Below, piece after piece: positions 13,531-28,200 of a DNA stretch of 64,000 bases (positions are counted from its first letter, which is position 1; each line of letters starts with the position of its first letter). Source of the DNA: Nemania diffusa. Lineage: Eukaryota; Ascomycota; Sordariomycetes; Xylariales; Xylariaceae. Under the pieces are notes generated by a model. That model did not search any database. It worked only from the letters and a program-made list of their open reading frames with translations, and was not told the DNA's origin. The position numbers and the translations under genes were made by a program. Where the stretch lies: NCBI GenBank assembly GCA_038501195.1, contig JBBPUQ010000007.1, forward strand, positions 1,031,501 to 1,095,500, in the 5' to 3' direction.

Positions 13531-16090
13531 AAAATAAAATATTTTAAATAAAATAATATTTAAAATAATGTTTTATATAATAATTAAATAAAAATATTTT
13601 AATTAATTAAAAAATTATATATAAAATTTTATTTTTTATTTTATAAATAATATTATAAATTTTTTAATTATAAATAAATTATTATTATATTATAAATATT
13701 TATTTTATTAATAAATAATTAAATATTAAATTTTTAAAATAATTTATATTTTTAATTATAAAAAAAAGTTTTAATAAAAATTATAATAATAATATAATAA
13801 AAAAAAAAATATTTCATTATATATAATATTTTAATTGAATTTTTTTTATATTAATTATTTTAAATAAAAACTTATAATATTATTTATTATAATATATAAT
13901 AAAAACTTTTTTAATTTTTAATTTTTTTAATTAATAAATTATTTTATATAATAAAATTAAAAATAATATAATAATTAATTAAATTAATTAAAAAAGTATA
14001 TATTTAATTAATATTATTAATTATAATTAAATAATTATAATTTATTTTTATTTAATTATAATAATATTATAATTTAATAAAATATAAATATATTAATTAA
14101 TATAATTATATAATTATAAATATTTAAATTTAAAAAATAAAAAACTTTAATATAAATAAATTATTTAAATAAATATTAAAATATTTTAATTATTATTTAT
14201 TTAATTAAATATTATTAAAAAATAATTTAATTATTTTATTATATTTTTATTATTTATTTAAATAATTTATTTATAATAATTTAAATTAAAAACTTTTATT
14301 ATATAAAAAATATAATATATTTATATTAAATTATAAAAATAATATAAATTTATTATATAATAATAAATTTAATAATTATTTAAAATTTAAAAATTAAAAT
14401 TAAATAATTTAATTTTTAATAAATTTAATAAATTTTAAATAATAAAATAATTTAATTTAATAATATTAAAAATTTTAAAATTATTAATATTATAATAATT
14501 TTAATATTAATTAAATTAATTAAATTTTATATTTTAAATATATTAATATAATTTAATTAAAATTATTAAATATAAATTAATTATATATTTATTTTAATTA
14601 ATATTAAATTTAATATAAAAAAATTATTAAATTATATTATATATAGTTTTATTATTAAATTTATATTTAAAAGTTTTTATAATAAAATATAATTAATTTA
14701 AATTTTATATAAATAAATAATTATTATATAAAAAAAAAAAATAATATTATAAATAATTATAATAGTTTTAAATAATATAATTAAATAAAATAGTTTTATA
14801 TTTATTTTATTAATTTTTAATTTTTATTTTAAAATTAATAAAAAATTATAAAAATATTAAAAATTATATATATAAAAATAAAAATAAATTAATTAATATT
14901 ATTATATATAAAATTAATTTAATTTTTTTAAAAAAAAATTATAAAAAAAAAATGAAATAAATAAAATAAATAAAATTATATAAAACTTTTATAATTAAAA
15001 ATTATAAAATTATAATTAATATAATAAATAAATTAATTAAATTATATTATTAATAAAAAACTATATTTAATATATAATATAAAAAAAATATTATTTTATA
15101 TATTTTTTTATAAATTATTATATAATTATAATTATAATATAAAAATAAATTAAAAAAGTTATTTATAATTATTATTAATTAATATTTTATTTTAAAATAA
15201 TTAATAATAATATTTTTATTATATTTAATATATTTTAATATATATAAAAATTATTAAATTATTTTAAAAGTTTAAATTAATTATATAAAATTATTATATA
15301 TATAAAAAATTATAAAATATTTTTAAATATATATATAATTAAATAATAAAACTAAATAAAAAATTTATATTTATTTATTAAAAAAATTAAAAATTAAAAA
15401 TTTAATAAATATTATGTTTTAAATTATATATTTATTATATAAATTAATTAAATTTAAATTATATTAATTTAAAATTTAATATAAATTTTAATATTAAATA
15501 TTATATATTATAACATTTATAAATAATTTATATTTATTATATATTAAAATAAAATTTAATTAATTTATAATTATAAAATTTTAAATAAATAATATTTTTA
15601 ATATTATATTTAAAAAATTTTTATATAAAAAAAAACAAATTATTATTTTATAAAAATTAAAAATAAACTTAATATTTAAATAAATAAAACTTTTTATTTA
15701 TTTAATAAAAATAAATTAAATAATTATATATTATTATTTTTTATATAATAAATTATTTTTAAAAATATTATATAATTTATTAATTATTATATAAATTTAA
15801 AATTTATTATAAAATAAAAATAAAATATTAAATATTTTAATATAATAATAAATTAATAATATATAATAAAAATTATATTATATATTTTTAAATTTAAATT
15901 TAAAAACAAGTTTTTATTTTTATTAATTAAATATTTATAACTAATATAATATAATTAATAAATTTAATTATATTATTAAATTTAATATAAAATATTATAA
16001 AAATAATTATATAATAAAATTATTAAATATATTATAAATTATATTATTATTAAAATAAAAATTATAATATAAAAAAAAAAATTTAATTAT
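13531..16090 (+). mobile_element. Old family A internal region with large deletions
   Basis: From about 13600 the sequence follows 9230-12690 of the younger copy in the same orientation but is about 1 kb shorter, through several internal deletions. The 5' part of the internal region, about 1.5 kb next to the LTR, is also missing. Homology fades near 16050-16090 and no 3' LTR follows. It is a saturated RIP relic with no reading frames. Confidence 0.65.
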
Positions 16091-17149
16091 AACTTTAAAT
16101 TAATAAATTTATTTATAAATAAATTAAATAAATTTTAATAAAATTTAAAAACTTTAAATGTTTTAAAAGTTTTATTTATATAATATTTTATAATTTTATT
16201 TAATTTATAATATATATTATATATAAAAAAAAACTATTAATTTTAATAAAACTATTAAATTAAATAATATATTTTAATTATATAAATTAATTTAATTTAA
16301 TTTTTTAATTTAATTTTTTTTATTTTTATTTTTTTTAATTAAAAAACTTTTATTAATTTATAATTAAATTTATAAATAACTTTATAAATTAATTAAAAAA
16401 TAAATAAATTAATAAATATATATTTTAAAAAAGAAAATAATAATAAAAATAAATAAATAATATATAAATTAATTTATAAAGTTTATTATAAAATGTTAAA
16501 ATAAATAAAATAAATAATAAATTTATTAATTAAATATTTATAAAATAAATTTTATATATAAAAAATAATTTAAAAATAAATATATTTAAATAATAAATTT
16601 TATATATTATATAATAATAAAAAATTTAATTTTATATAATTAAATAATTAAATATATAATATAAAATAATATAAAAAAAACTATTATAATAAATAAAAAA
16701 CAAAAAAATATTATAAAATATAATTATTAAAAAATTAATTTAATTAATAATAATAAAACTTATTAAAAATATAATAAAAATTAAATAAATAAATTATAAT
16801 AATAAAAAAATAAATTAAATATTATATAAATATAACTATTAAATAATTAAATTAATTATATATAAAATAATTAATTAAATTTAATTATTATATTTAATTA
16901 ATATAAAATAAAAATAAAAAAAAAACATTTTTAATTTTATTAATTAAAAAATTATAATTTAATTAATTATTTATTATAAATTATTATAAAAATTATTATA
17001 TAATATAATTTATAATTATAAACTTTATAATATAAAAAAAATAATAAATTTTAATAAATATAAAAATTTTTAAAAATTTTAAATTTTTATTTATATAATA
17101 TTATAAATTTTATAAATTTATAATATATATATATAATTTTAAATTTTTA
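16091..17149. other. Saturated AT-rich tract, nothing recognised
   Basis: Almost pure A and T. I found no LTR match, tandem repeat or open frame here. It may be an older unrelated transposon. Confidence 0.5.
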
Positions 17150-17520
17150 TATAAATGTTATTATAATTATAAAAAATATAAAAGTTAATTAAATAAATTT
17201 ATTAATTAAAATCTTTTTTAAAAAAAATTAAATTATATATATATATTATATAAAATATAATAATATATAAAATTATAAATAAAATTATAAATAAAAATAT
17301 AAAATATAATTAAAACTTTTTTAAATAAATTTTATAAAATTAAATTTTTAAAATAAATTATTATAAAATTTATAATTTTTATAAATTAATAAAAATTATA
17401 ATATTATATTATAATAAAATATATAAATTTTAATTTTAAATTAATAAAATAAATATAAAAATTAATAATTTATATAAATTATTATATTATTTTTTTAAAA
17501 ATTTAAATTTTAATATAAAT
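17150..17520 (+). repeat. Dispersed repeat R2, plus copy
   Basis: About 370 bp that matches the reverse complement of 31075-31440 with few gaps. Shared landmarks are the AATCTTTTTT-type block near 17210, the doubled AAATTATAAATA motif near 17270-17300 and the stretch around 17380-17500. It is not part of family A. Its boundaries and type are unknown. Confidence 0.6.
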
Positions 17521-17589
17521 TAAATAAAAATTAATTATATATAATATTTAAATTTAATTTTAATATTTAAATTAAATATTTTATTATTT

Positions 17590-19823
17590 TTTTTATAATT
17601 TTTTTATTATAATTATATATAAAAGTTTTTTATTTATTTATTTTTGTTTGATTTTTTTTTAAATTTAATTTATATAATTTAATTTATTAATTTATATAAT
17701 TAAAAGTTTTAATTTAATTAAAAACTTTTTTATTAAATAATTAATCTTTTATTATTATTTTATTAATTTTTTAATATATAATACTTTTATTAAAGTTAAT
17801 TAATTTAATTAAATTAAATTATATTAATTTATTAAATAATATTTTTTTAATTAATTAAATATAACTATATATATTAATATATATATTATTATATAAATAT
17901 AATAATTTAATTAAATTTTTAATATTATTTATATAATATTTAAATATAATATATTAATAAAATTTTAAATAATATAACAATTATTAATTAATTATATTAT
18001 TATAAATAAAAATATAAATTTATTATATAATTATTATATAAATTTAATTAATTATATTATTATATATAAAAATATAATATTTAATTTTATTTATTTAATT
18101 AATTAATTAATTATATATTTATAAAATATAAATTTAATATTTAATTAATTATAAATATATATATTAAAATATAATAATATAATAAATTATTAAATTTATT
18201 ATTAATTTTAAATAAAAATATTTAATTTTATTTAAATTTAATTAATTAATTATTATAATTTATTTAATTTATTATAATAATTTTATATTTTCAATTTAAC
18301 TTTTTAAATTTATTTTGTTTTATAAATTAATTTATAAATTTATTAATTATTATATTAATTTATTTATATTTTTTTAATTTTTTAAACTTTTTAAAATTAT
18401 TTAAGTTATTTAATTATTTAATTAATTTAATTATTTTAACTTTTTTAATTTATTTATATTTTTTTAATTTTATAAATTTATTATTTTATAAATTAATTAA
18501 ATTGTATAATTAAATTAAAATTTAAAATATTATTATTAAAATATTAAATTTTAAAAAAAATAATTAAATAAATTAATTAAAATATTAATGTTTTATTTAT
18601 TATATAATATATATTATAATTATATATAAAAGTTTTTTATTTATTTATTTATTTTTTTTTATTTTTTTTTTATTTAATTTATATAATTTAATTTATTAAT
18701 TTATATAATTAAAAGTTTTAATTAAATTAAAAACTTTTTTATTAAATACTTAATTTATTATTATTAATTTATTAATTTTTAAATAAATAATATTTTTATT
18801 AAAATTAATTAATTTAATTAAATTAAATTATATTAATTTATTAAATAATATTTTATAAATTAATTAAATATAATTATATATATTAATATATATATTATTA
18901 TATAAATATAATAATTTAATTAATGTTTTAATATTATTTATATATTAATATAATATAATTATATTATATAAATATAATATATTAATAAAGTTTTAAATAA
19001 TATAACAATTATTAATTAATTATTTTATTATATATAAAAATATAAATTTATTATATAATTATTATATAAATTTAACTAGTTATATTAATATATATAAAAA
19101 TATATTATATTAAATATAATATTTAATTTTGTTTAATTAATTAATTAATTGTTAATATTTAATTAATTATATATATATATATATATATAAATATAACAAT
19201 ATAATAAACTATTAAATTTATTATTTAAATAAAAGTTTTTATAAATATTAATTATAAATAAAAATGTTTTGTTTTATTTAAATTTAATTAATTAATTATT
19301 ATAATTTATTTAATTTATTATAATATTTTTATATTTTAAATTTAATTTTTAAAGTTTTTTTAATTTTATAAATTAATTTATAAATTAATTAATAATTAAA
19401 TTAATTTATTTATATTTTTTTTATTTTTTTAAATTTTTTAAACTTTTTAATTTATTTAATTATTTAATTAATTTAATTATTTTAACTTTTTTAATTTTAT
19501 AAATTTATTATTTTATAAATTTATTAAGCTATATAATTAAATTAAAACTTAAAATATTAATATTAAAATATTAAAATTATTAAAATATTAAAATAAAAAA
19601 TAATATAATTAAATAAAATATTAAAAATATCAATATATTATTTATTATATAATATATATTATAATTATATATAAAAGTTTTTTATTTATTTATTTATTTT
19701 TTTTTTTATTTAATTTATATAGTTTAATTTATTAATTTATATAATTAAAGATTTTAATTAAATTAAAAGCTTTTTTATTAAATAATTAATTTATTATTAT
19801 TATTTTATTAATTTTTTAATATT
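17590..19823. repeat. Tandem repeat with a period of about 1 kb, 2.2 units
   Basis: The landmark AAAAGTTTTTTATTTATTTA, or a close form of it, recurs at 17621, 18628 and 19673, giving periods of 1,007 and 1,045 bp. The following 150 bp also match in all three places, and units one and two match along most of their length. The third unit breaks off at about 19823. There is no coding potential. It could be a local tandem duplication, a satellite, or elements sharing terminal repeats. Confidence 0.75.
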
Positions 19824-20846
19824 TTTAAAAAGTTTAATATTTTAATTTTTAAATTTTATTTAAAACTTTTAATTTTAATAATTAATTTATTTTAAATTTT
19901 AATTTATTATAAATTTTATTAATTAATAATAAAATTTATAATTATTATAATAATAAATTATTATTTTATTTTTAAAAAATATTTTTTTTATATTTAAAAA
20001 AATAACAAATTTTTATTTTTTATTTATATAATTTTAATAATTTTATATATAAATTTATTATATTTAATTAATTAATTTTTATATTTATTTAAATTATATA
20101 TTTAAAAAAGAAAATTTAAATATAAAAATTAAATTATTGTTAAAAATATTATAAATAAAATTTAAAATTATTAAATATATATTTTAATTATTTTAATATT
20201 TATTTATATAAAAATATAATTTTTAATTTAAATTATAATTTATTTTTTTTATAATATTTTATATTTATAAATAATAAATATTATTTTATTATATTTAATA
20301 TTTTTTAATATATTTTTGTTTTTTATAAATATTAAAATAAATAATTTTTTATTATTAAAAAATTAAATTTGTAATATATTAAAAATATAATATAATATAT
20401 AATAATATTTTAATATAAATTTTTTTATATTATTTATTTTTAAATTAAATAATATAATATTAATTTTATTAAATTTATTAATAAATATTTATATATAATT
20501 ATATTTTTATTATATATTTTTAAATATTTTATAATATAAATATTTAATATAATAATTTTAAAGTTTTTTTTATTACTTTTATATTATATTAATATTTATA
20601 ATAATTATTAATATATTAATATAAATATTTTTTAAAAAATAGTTAATAATAAATATATTTAAATTTTTATATTAATTTATATTAATTTATATATTTTTAT
20701 AATAAAATAATTTTAAAAAAATAGTTTTATTTATTATAATTTTTAATATTTTAATTTTATTATTATAATTTTTTAAACTTTAAATTAATTAAATTAATAT
20801 TTTTTATAATTAATATTTTTATTTTAACATATATAAACATTAAAAA
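19824..20846. other. Saturated AT-rich tract, nothing recognised
   Basis: Nearly G/C-free sequence between the 1-kb tandem repeat and a short direct repeat. No feature can be supported. Confidence 0.5.
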
Positions 20847-20992
20847 TAAATATATATTAATTTATAATTAAATAATAATAATTAAATTAATTATTATATA
20901 TAATAAATATATAATTAAATTTTTATTATTTATATATAAAAATCTTTTTTTTAATTTTTAATTAATTTATTTATAATATATTTAATTTATAA
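20847..20992 (+). repeat. Direct repeat R4, first copy
   Basis: About 146 bp that recurs at 22206-22371 in the same orientation, with a small insertion in the second copy. The pair could be terminal repeats of a short element of about 1.5 kb, or two separate insertions. Confidence 0.6.
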
Positions 20993-22205
20993 ATTATATA
21001 TTAAATTAATATTTTTTATTATTATAAACTTAAATAATAAAACTTTTATATTAATTATATATTAAGTTTTTTTAATTATTTAAATATTATAAAAATATAA
21101 TAATTTTAATATTTAATATTTAAATATTATTAATAAATTATTAATAAATAATAATATTTTATAAAATTTAAATATATAATTTTATTATATTTAAAACTTT
21201 ATATTATATTTAATATAAAAAATATTTATATAAATTAATTTAATTATTATAAATTAATTTATTTATTATTAAATTATTTATATATATATAAATAATATTA
21301 AAAAAATTTAATAAAATATAAAAAATAAAATAATATTTAATTAAATTATAATTATATAATAATTAAATAGTTTTAAATTTAATATTAATATATAAAACAA
21401 TTTTATATAAAATTAAAAATAAAAACTAATTTAATTAAATAAAAACTTTATTATTTATTATTAATTTAAATATTATTATAAAAAAATAATTAAATTATAA
21501 AATATAATTAAATATATATAAAGTTTTTATATAATTAATTTATTATTTAAAACTATTGTTTAAAAAATTATTTTTTAAATAAAAAACGTTATAAATATTT
21601 ATATATATAAATAATTTAATAAATCTTAATATAAAGTTTTTAATATTAAATATATAATATATATATTAAAAAAAATGTGAATATTTTTTTAATAATTAAA
21701 AAAAGTTAATATTTTTTTAATAATTAAAAAAAGTTATTTTATTAAAAATTATTTTTTAAATAATAAAGAAATTAAAATTAAAATTATAATGTTTATTTTT
21801 TTTATTTTTAAATTATATTTAAGTTGTTTTTTAATTATTAAAGTTTATAATTTTATTATAAATATAATAAAAAAATTAAATATATAAAATAAAATAAATT
21901 AATTAAATAAAAAATAAATTATATATTTATAAATTATATAATATATAAATAATAAAAAATTAATAATTTATTAATTTAAATATTAAAAAATAATAATATT
22001 AAAAATAATATTTTAATATAAATATTAAATAAATTATATTATATAAATTAAATAATAATTATTTAAATTATTATAAATTATATAATAATTATAAAATATA
22101 TTAATTATAAAATTATAATATAAATTAAAATAATTTATTTATAAATTAATATATTAAAAAATATTTTTTAAATAATTTATTTAAAACAACTAATAATATT
22201 ATAAA
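20993..22205. other. AT-rich spacer between the R4 copies
   Basis: Very low G/C. A short near-duplicate around 21670-21735 repeats a block built on TTTTTTTAATAATTAAAAAA. No reading frame or known element is visible. Confidence 0.45.
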
Positions 22206-22371
22206 TTAAATATATATTAATTTATAATTAAATAATAAAAATTTAATTTATTAATTATATAATTTAATTAATTATTATATATAATAAATATATAATTAAA
22301 CTTTTATTATTTATATATAAAAGCTTTTTTTTTATTTTTTAATTAATTTATTTATTATATATTTAATTTAA
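22206..22371 (+). repeat. Direct repeat R4, second copy
   Basis: Matches 20847-20992, including the shared TATAATAAATATATAATTAA block and the T-rich run that follows. It keeps an AAGCTTT where the first copy has AATCTTT, so the first copy has lost a G. Confidence 0.6.
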
Positions 22372-24905
22372 TTATTATTTAGTTATATTTGTTATAATAA
22401 AAATAATTATAAAGTTTTTATTATATTTAATTTAATAAATTTAAATGTTTTTTTTTAAACTTTAATTTTTAATAAATTAATAATTATATTATTATTTTTT
22501 ATAAATATTTAAAAAAAATATTAAAATTATTTAAAAAATTTATTTATTATATTAATAATATTAAAAAAACTTTTTAAATTATTTTACAAATTAATATTTA
22601 ATAATTTAAAATAATAATATTTAAAAATTTAAATTATTATTAATATTTTTTAATTTTATATTAAATAAATTTATTTATATAAAAATATAATTTTAATAAA
22701 ATAATTAATAAATATTTATTTATTATTTTTTTATTTTTATTAAATAGTTTTTTTAATTTTATTATTTAAAATATTTAAATTAATATATTTAATTTTTTTA
22801 TTATTTTAAAACTTTTATATTATTTTAAATATAATTTTTATTTATAATTTAAAACTATTTTTAATATAATAAATAATTATTTTTATTAATTATTAAAATT
22901 AAAATTGAATAATTAAAAATAATATATTTTTTTAATATTGTTTTTAATATTTTAATATTTTATTAAAATAAATTAAAAAATTATTAAATTATATATTAAT
23001 AAATTAATTAAATTAATTATAAATTAATTATTAATAAAGTTTTATTTTTAAATTAAATAATAATATTATTTAATATAAAATTTTTAATATAATTTTTAAT
23101 AATAAATAATTAAAAATTTTAATAATATTAACTTTTAAATATATTTTTAATTTATAATAATTAAATAATATATTTTTTAAATTAATAGTTTAAAAAAATA
23201 AAATTTTTAATATTAAATTTTTTATTAATTAAATAAAATTTAAATATAAATAAAATAAATATTATATTTAAATTTATATTTAATTTAATAAATTTTAATT
23301 TTAAAAGGTTTTTTATAAAAATAAATTAAATTAATTTATAATATTATAAAAAGTTATTATTTTTAAATTTATTATTAAATTTTAAAACTATATTATAATT
23401 AAAATATAAAAATAATATTTTAATTAAATAAATTTAAAAAAAAAGTTTTAAATAAATTAATTATTTAAATATTAATTATTTAATTAATTTAATATATTTT
23501 AATTTTTATTAATTAAAAATAATATTAATTTATTATTAAAACTTTTTTATTAATTTTTATATAAAATATTAATATTAATTATTTAATTAATATTAAAAAC
23601 TTTTATATTATATTATATTAAAATTAATTTTTTAAATATATTAAGTTTTTTTTAATAACTTTAATTTAAAATATTTATATAATATTTTTTATAATATTTT
23701 TTAATATTATTTAAATTTATTTTATTTTATAAAAAAAATTTAATTTTAATTTTTAATTATTTTATTATTTTAATTTATATTTTATTAAATTTTTAAATTT
23801 ATAATTTTTTTAATTTTAATTTTTAATAAATAAATATATTATTTAAATAAATAAAATATTTATATTAATAAGTAATATAAATTAATTTTTATATTATAAT
23901 TAATATTAATAACTTTTAATATTTAATTAAAAAAATAATATTTATTTATTTTTTTTAATTATTTTATTATATTAATTAATTAATAATATTAATTTATATA
24001 ATTTAATTTTTTTTATTTTAAATTAAAATTTAATTTTTTTAATTTAATTATTAATTAATTAATAAATTAATTTATATTTTAATATTATATAAAATAATAA
24101 TTATAATATTATTTTTATTAATTTATATATATATAATTTAATAAAAATATAATAAATTTTTTTTAAATTATTTAAATTAATTATAATAAATATTTAAATT
24201 AATATAAAAGTTTTTATTAATTTTATTTATTTTTTAAAATTTTAAAATTAAAAAATTTATAAAGTTTTAATTTATTATAATTTTTTATTTATTAAAATAT
24301 TATTTAATTATATTTAATTTTTTTTATAATTAAAATAAATATTATTATTTTAATATATTTTATTTTAATTATTTATTAATATTTTATATTTTTAATGTTA
24401 AAAAAATTTAGTTTTTATTTTATTTTATTAAATTTATTAAAAAAATAAAAACTTTTTTTTAAATTAATTATATTTTAAATTTAACTTTTTTAACTTTAAT
24501 TAAATAATTGTTAATAATTTTATTATAAAAGTTTTATTTTTAAAATTAATATTTAAATATTTATATTTTATATTTTAAATCATTAATTTATAAAATATAT
24601 TAATAATTATTTATTTATATAAAAAGTTTATAATAATATTTAATAAAAATTATTAAATTATTTTAATTATATTATTAAATAATTAAATAATAAATTAATA
24701 ATAAGTTTTTATTAATTATAATATAAATTTTTTAAATTAAAAAAATATTTTTTTTTTTTAATTTATTAATAAATTTATAAATTTAAATATTAATTTTTTT
24801 ATTATTATTAATAAATCTTTTAAAATATTTTATTTATAATTTAATTTTATTTTAATAAATTATATATTAATTATTAAATTTAATTATAAAATTTTTAAAT
24901 ATAAA
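22372..24905. other. Saturated AT-rich tract, nothing recognised
   Basis: About 2.5 kb of almost pure A and T. I found no match to family A, R2 or R3. It is probably an older degraded repeat. Confidence 0.5.
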
Positions 24906-24910
24906 TTATA
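24906..24910. repeat. Target-site duplication TTATA, left copy
   Basis: Directly precedes the minus-strand element and is repeated exactly at 30526-30530. Confidence 0.75.
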
Positions 24911-25220
24911 TATTAATAAAACTTTATATATATATATATATATATAAAAAGTTTAAAATAATTTATAAAGTTTAAAGTTTATTTTTAAGTTTTAATGTTT
25001 TATATTAATTTATATATTTATTTTATAAAAAAAAAATAATTAAAAAAATTATATATAAATTATTTATATATATATATATATAAAGTTTATAAATTATATA
25101 AATTTTAATAAATTTTTATATTGTTTATTTATTTAATTATTTAATAAAAATTCTAGTTTAAGTTTTAATTATATATATTTAATATATATATATAAGTTTT
25201 ATTAAATTATTAATTTAATA
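24911..25220 (-). repeat. Family A 3' LTR of the 24911-30525 element
   Basis: Reverse complement of the reference LTR, running from TATTAATAAAAC to TTTAATA. Only a few G or C bases remain, for example in TTCTAG near 25151. Confidence 0.85.
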
Positions 25221-28200
25221 TATTTTTATAATTTTACAATTTTTATATATTTTTTAAAATTAATATATATAATTAATAATATAGTTAATAATTTTATTAT
25301 ATAAATAATTTTTTAAAAGATTATATTAAATATAATAGTATAATTAAACTTATTAATTATATTATAAAGTTTATTTATTAATATATTATATATAATTTAT
25401 TTATATTTAATTAAACTTTAATAAATAATATTATTTTTAATTATAAAAATATTTTTTATATAATTTTTATTAATTAATATATTTATAAATTTAAATTAAA
25501 AATTTAAATTTTTATTATTTATAAATATTTTATTAATAAAAATAAAAAACTTTATATAATTAAAGTTTAAAAATATATAATATAATTTTCATTATATATT
25601 ATTAATTTATTATTATATTTATATATTTAATATTTTAATATTATTTTTTAATAATTTTTAAATTTATATAACAATTAATAAATTATATAATATTTTTAAT
25701 TAATATATTAATATAATATATATATTTTAAATTTATTAAATAAAATATTATTAAAAATAATTTTTTATATTAAAGTTAATAATATATAATTATTTAATTT
25801 ATTTTTATTAAATAAAAAAAAATTTTTATTTATTTATTTCAATTTTAATTTTATTAAATTTAATAAAATATTTAAATATTAATGCTATTTTTAATTTTAT
25901 ATAAAATAATAATTTAGTTTTTTTTTTATATAAAAACTTTTTAAATATAATATTAAAAATATTATTTATTTAAAGTTTTATAATTATAAATTTATTAAGT
26001 TTTTTTTTAATATATAATAAATATAAATTATATATAAATATTTTTATATTTAATTTTTAATAATAATATTTATAATAAATTTTATATTAATATAATTTTA
26101 ATTTAATTAATTTATATAATAAATATATAATTTAAAATATAATATTTATTAAATATTTATTTTTTAGTTTTTTTAATAAATAAATATAAATTTTTTAATT
26201 TAATTTATTATATAATTATATATATATTTAAAAAATATTTTATACTTTTATATATATATTATAGTTTTAAATAAATAATAATTTTAAAATTATAATAAAT
26301 TATTAATTTATATATTAAATTATTAATATTTATATAAAAATTTAAACTTTATTATTATTTTTATAATTTTATATAATTAATTTAAACTTTTTATATAATT
26401 TAATTATTTTATATTTAATTTTTTATATAAATTTAATTTAAAAGTTTTTTATTTAATTATATTAATTTAAATTATATTATATAAATTAAAATATATTTTA
26501 AATTATTAATATATTTATTTTAATTATATTTAATTATTTAAAAAATATTTTAAATATAATAATTATATTGTTTTATTTTAATTATATAATTAAAATATAA
26601 TTATTAATTGTTTTTAATATAAAATATTAATTATTAATAAATATAAATAATTTTTTTAATTTCTTTTTATATTAAAATTATAATTATTTAATAATTTAAA
26701 AAAAATTATATAAAAAATTTTTTTTTTTATATAATAAATTAAATATAGTTTTTTATTAATAATATAGTTTAATTTATATATAATAAAACTTAATTAATTT
26801 ATTTATTTTATTAATTATAATATTATAATTTTTAATTATAAAAATTTTATATAGTTTTATTTAGCTTTTTTATTTTTTTTATATTATAATTTTATTTTAA
26901 AAAAATAAAAAAAAATATTTTATATAATAATATTAGTTTATTTTTAATTTATATAACTTAGTTAATATTAGTTTTTATATAAATATTTTTTAATATTTTT
27001 ATAGCTTTTTATATAGCTTTTATTTTTTAAATAATTTTTAATAAAAAAAAATAAATTATTATTAATTTTAAAATAAATTTTAAAAATTAATAAAATAAAT
27101 ATAAAAGTATTTAATTTAGCTATATTATTTAAAACTTTTATAATTATTTATAATATTGTTTTTTTATTTATATAATAATTAATTTTTTTATATAAAATAT
27201 TAAATATATAATAAAATAATATATATATTTATTTAAATTTTTTAATAATTTAATATATTTTAATAAATATTTTTTTATATAAAGTCTTAACTAGTTATAT
27301 ATTATTATAAAATTTTTTAAATAAAAAGTTTTTAATAAAATTATATATAATATAATTAAATAATTTTTAATATATTAAAATGTAATATTAATATAATATA
27401 TTTTAAATATTATATATATTTAAAAATTTTCAAAATTTAATTATTTAAAATAAAATATTTATATTAATTATATATAATATTAATAATAATTTTATAATTA
27501 AAATTATATTTGTTTTTTAATAAAAATTTAAATTTTTTTAAAATTTAATTATATAATTAATAATAATAATAAAACTTTTTAATTTTTTAAAATATTAAAA
27601 TATTAATATTATTATATTTAATTTTTTATAATAATTTTATAAGTTTTTTTATATAAAAATATTTAAATTAATAATATAATTTTTTAAATTTTTATTTTAT
27701 AAAATAAATTATAACTTTTAATTAATTAATATTAAAAAATAAATATTTTTATTTTTATATAATTAAAATTATTATATTATTTTATTATATAATTATATTT
27801 TATATATTATTAAACTAAATATATAATTAATTTATTTTTTATAATAATAATAAAAATAAAATTAAAATATTTAAAATATAAAATTTAATTAATTTAATTA
27901 ATATTAAAATTATTATAATATTTATAATTTTAAAATTTTTAATATTATTAAATTAAATTATTATATTTTTTAAAGTTTAATTTATTTATATAAAAAAGTT
28001 TCTTTATATAAAAATTTTACTTTAAGCTTTTTTAATAATTAAAACTTTAATTATATTAATATTTTATTAAATATTTTAATATTTTATATTATATTAACTA
28101 TTTAAATAAAAATTATTTAATATTAATATTTAATTTTAAATATATTTATTTTTTTTTATTGTATAATAAAAATATATTAAATTTATTAAAAATTAACTTA

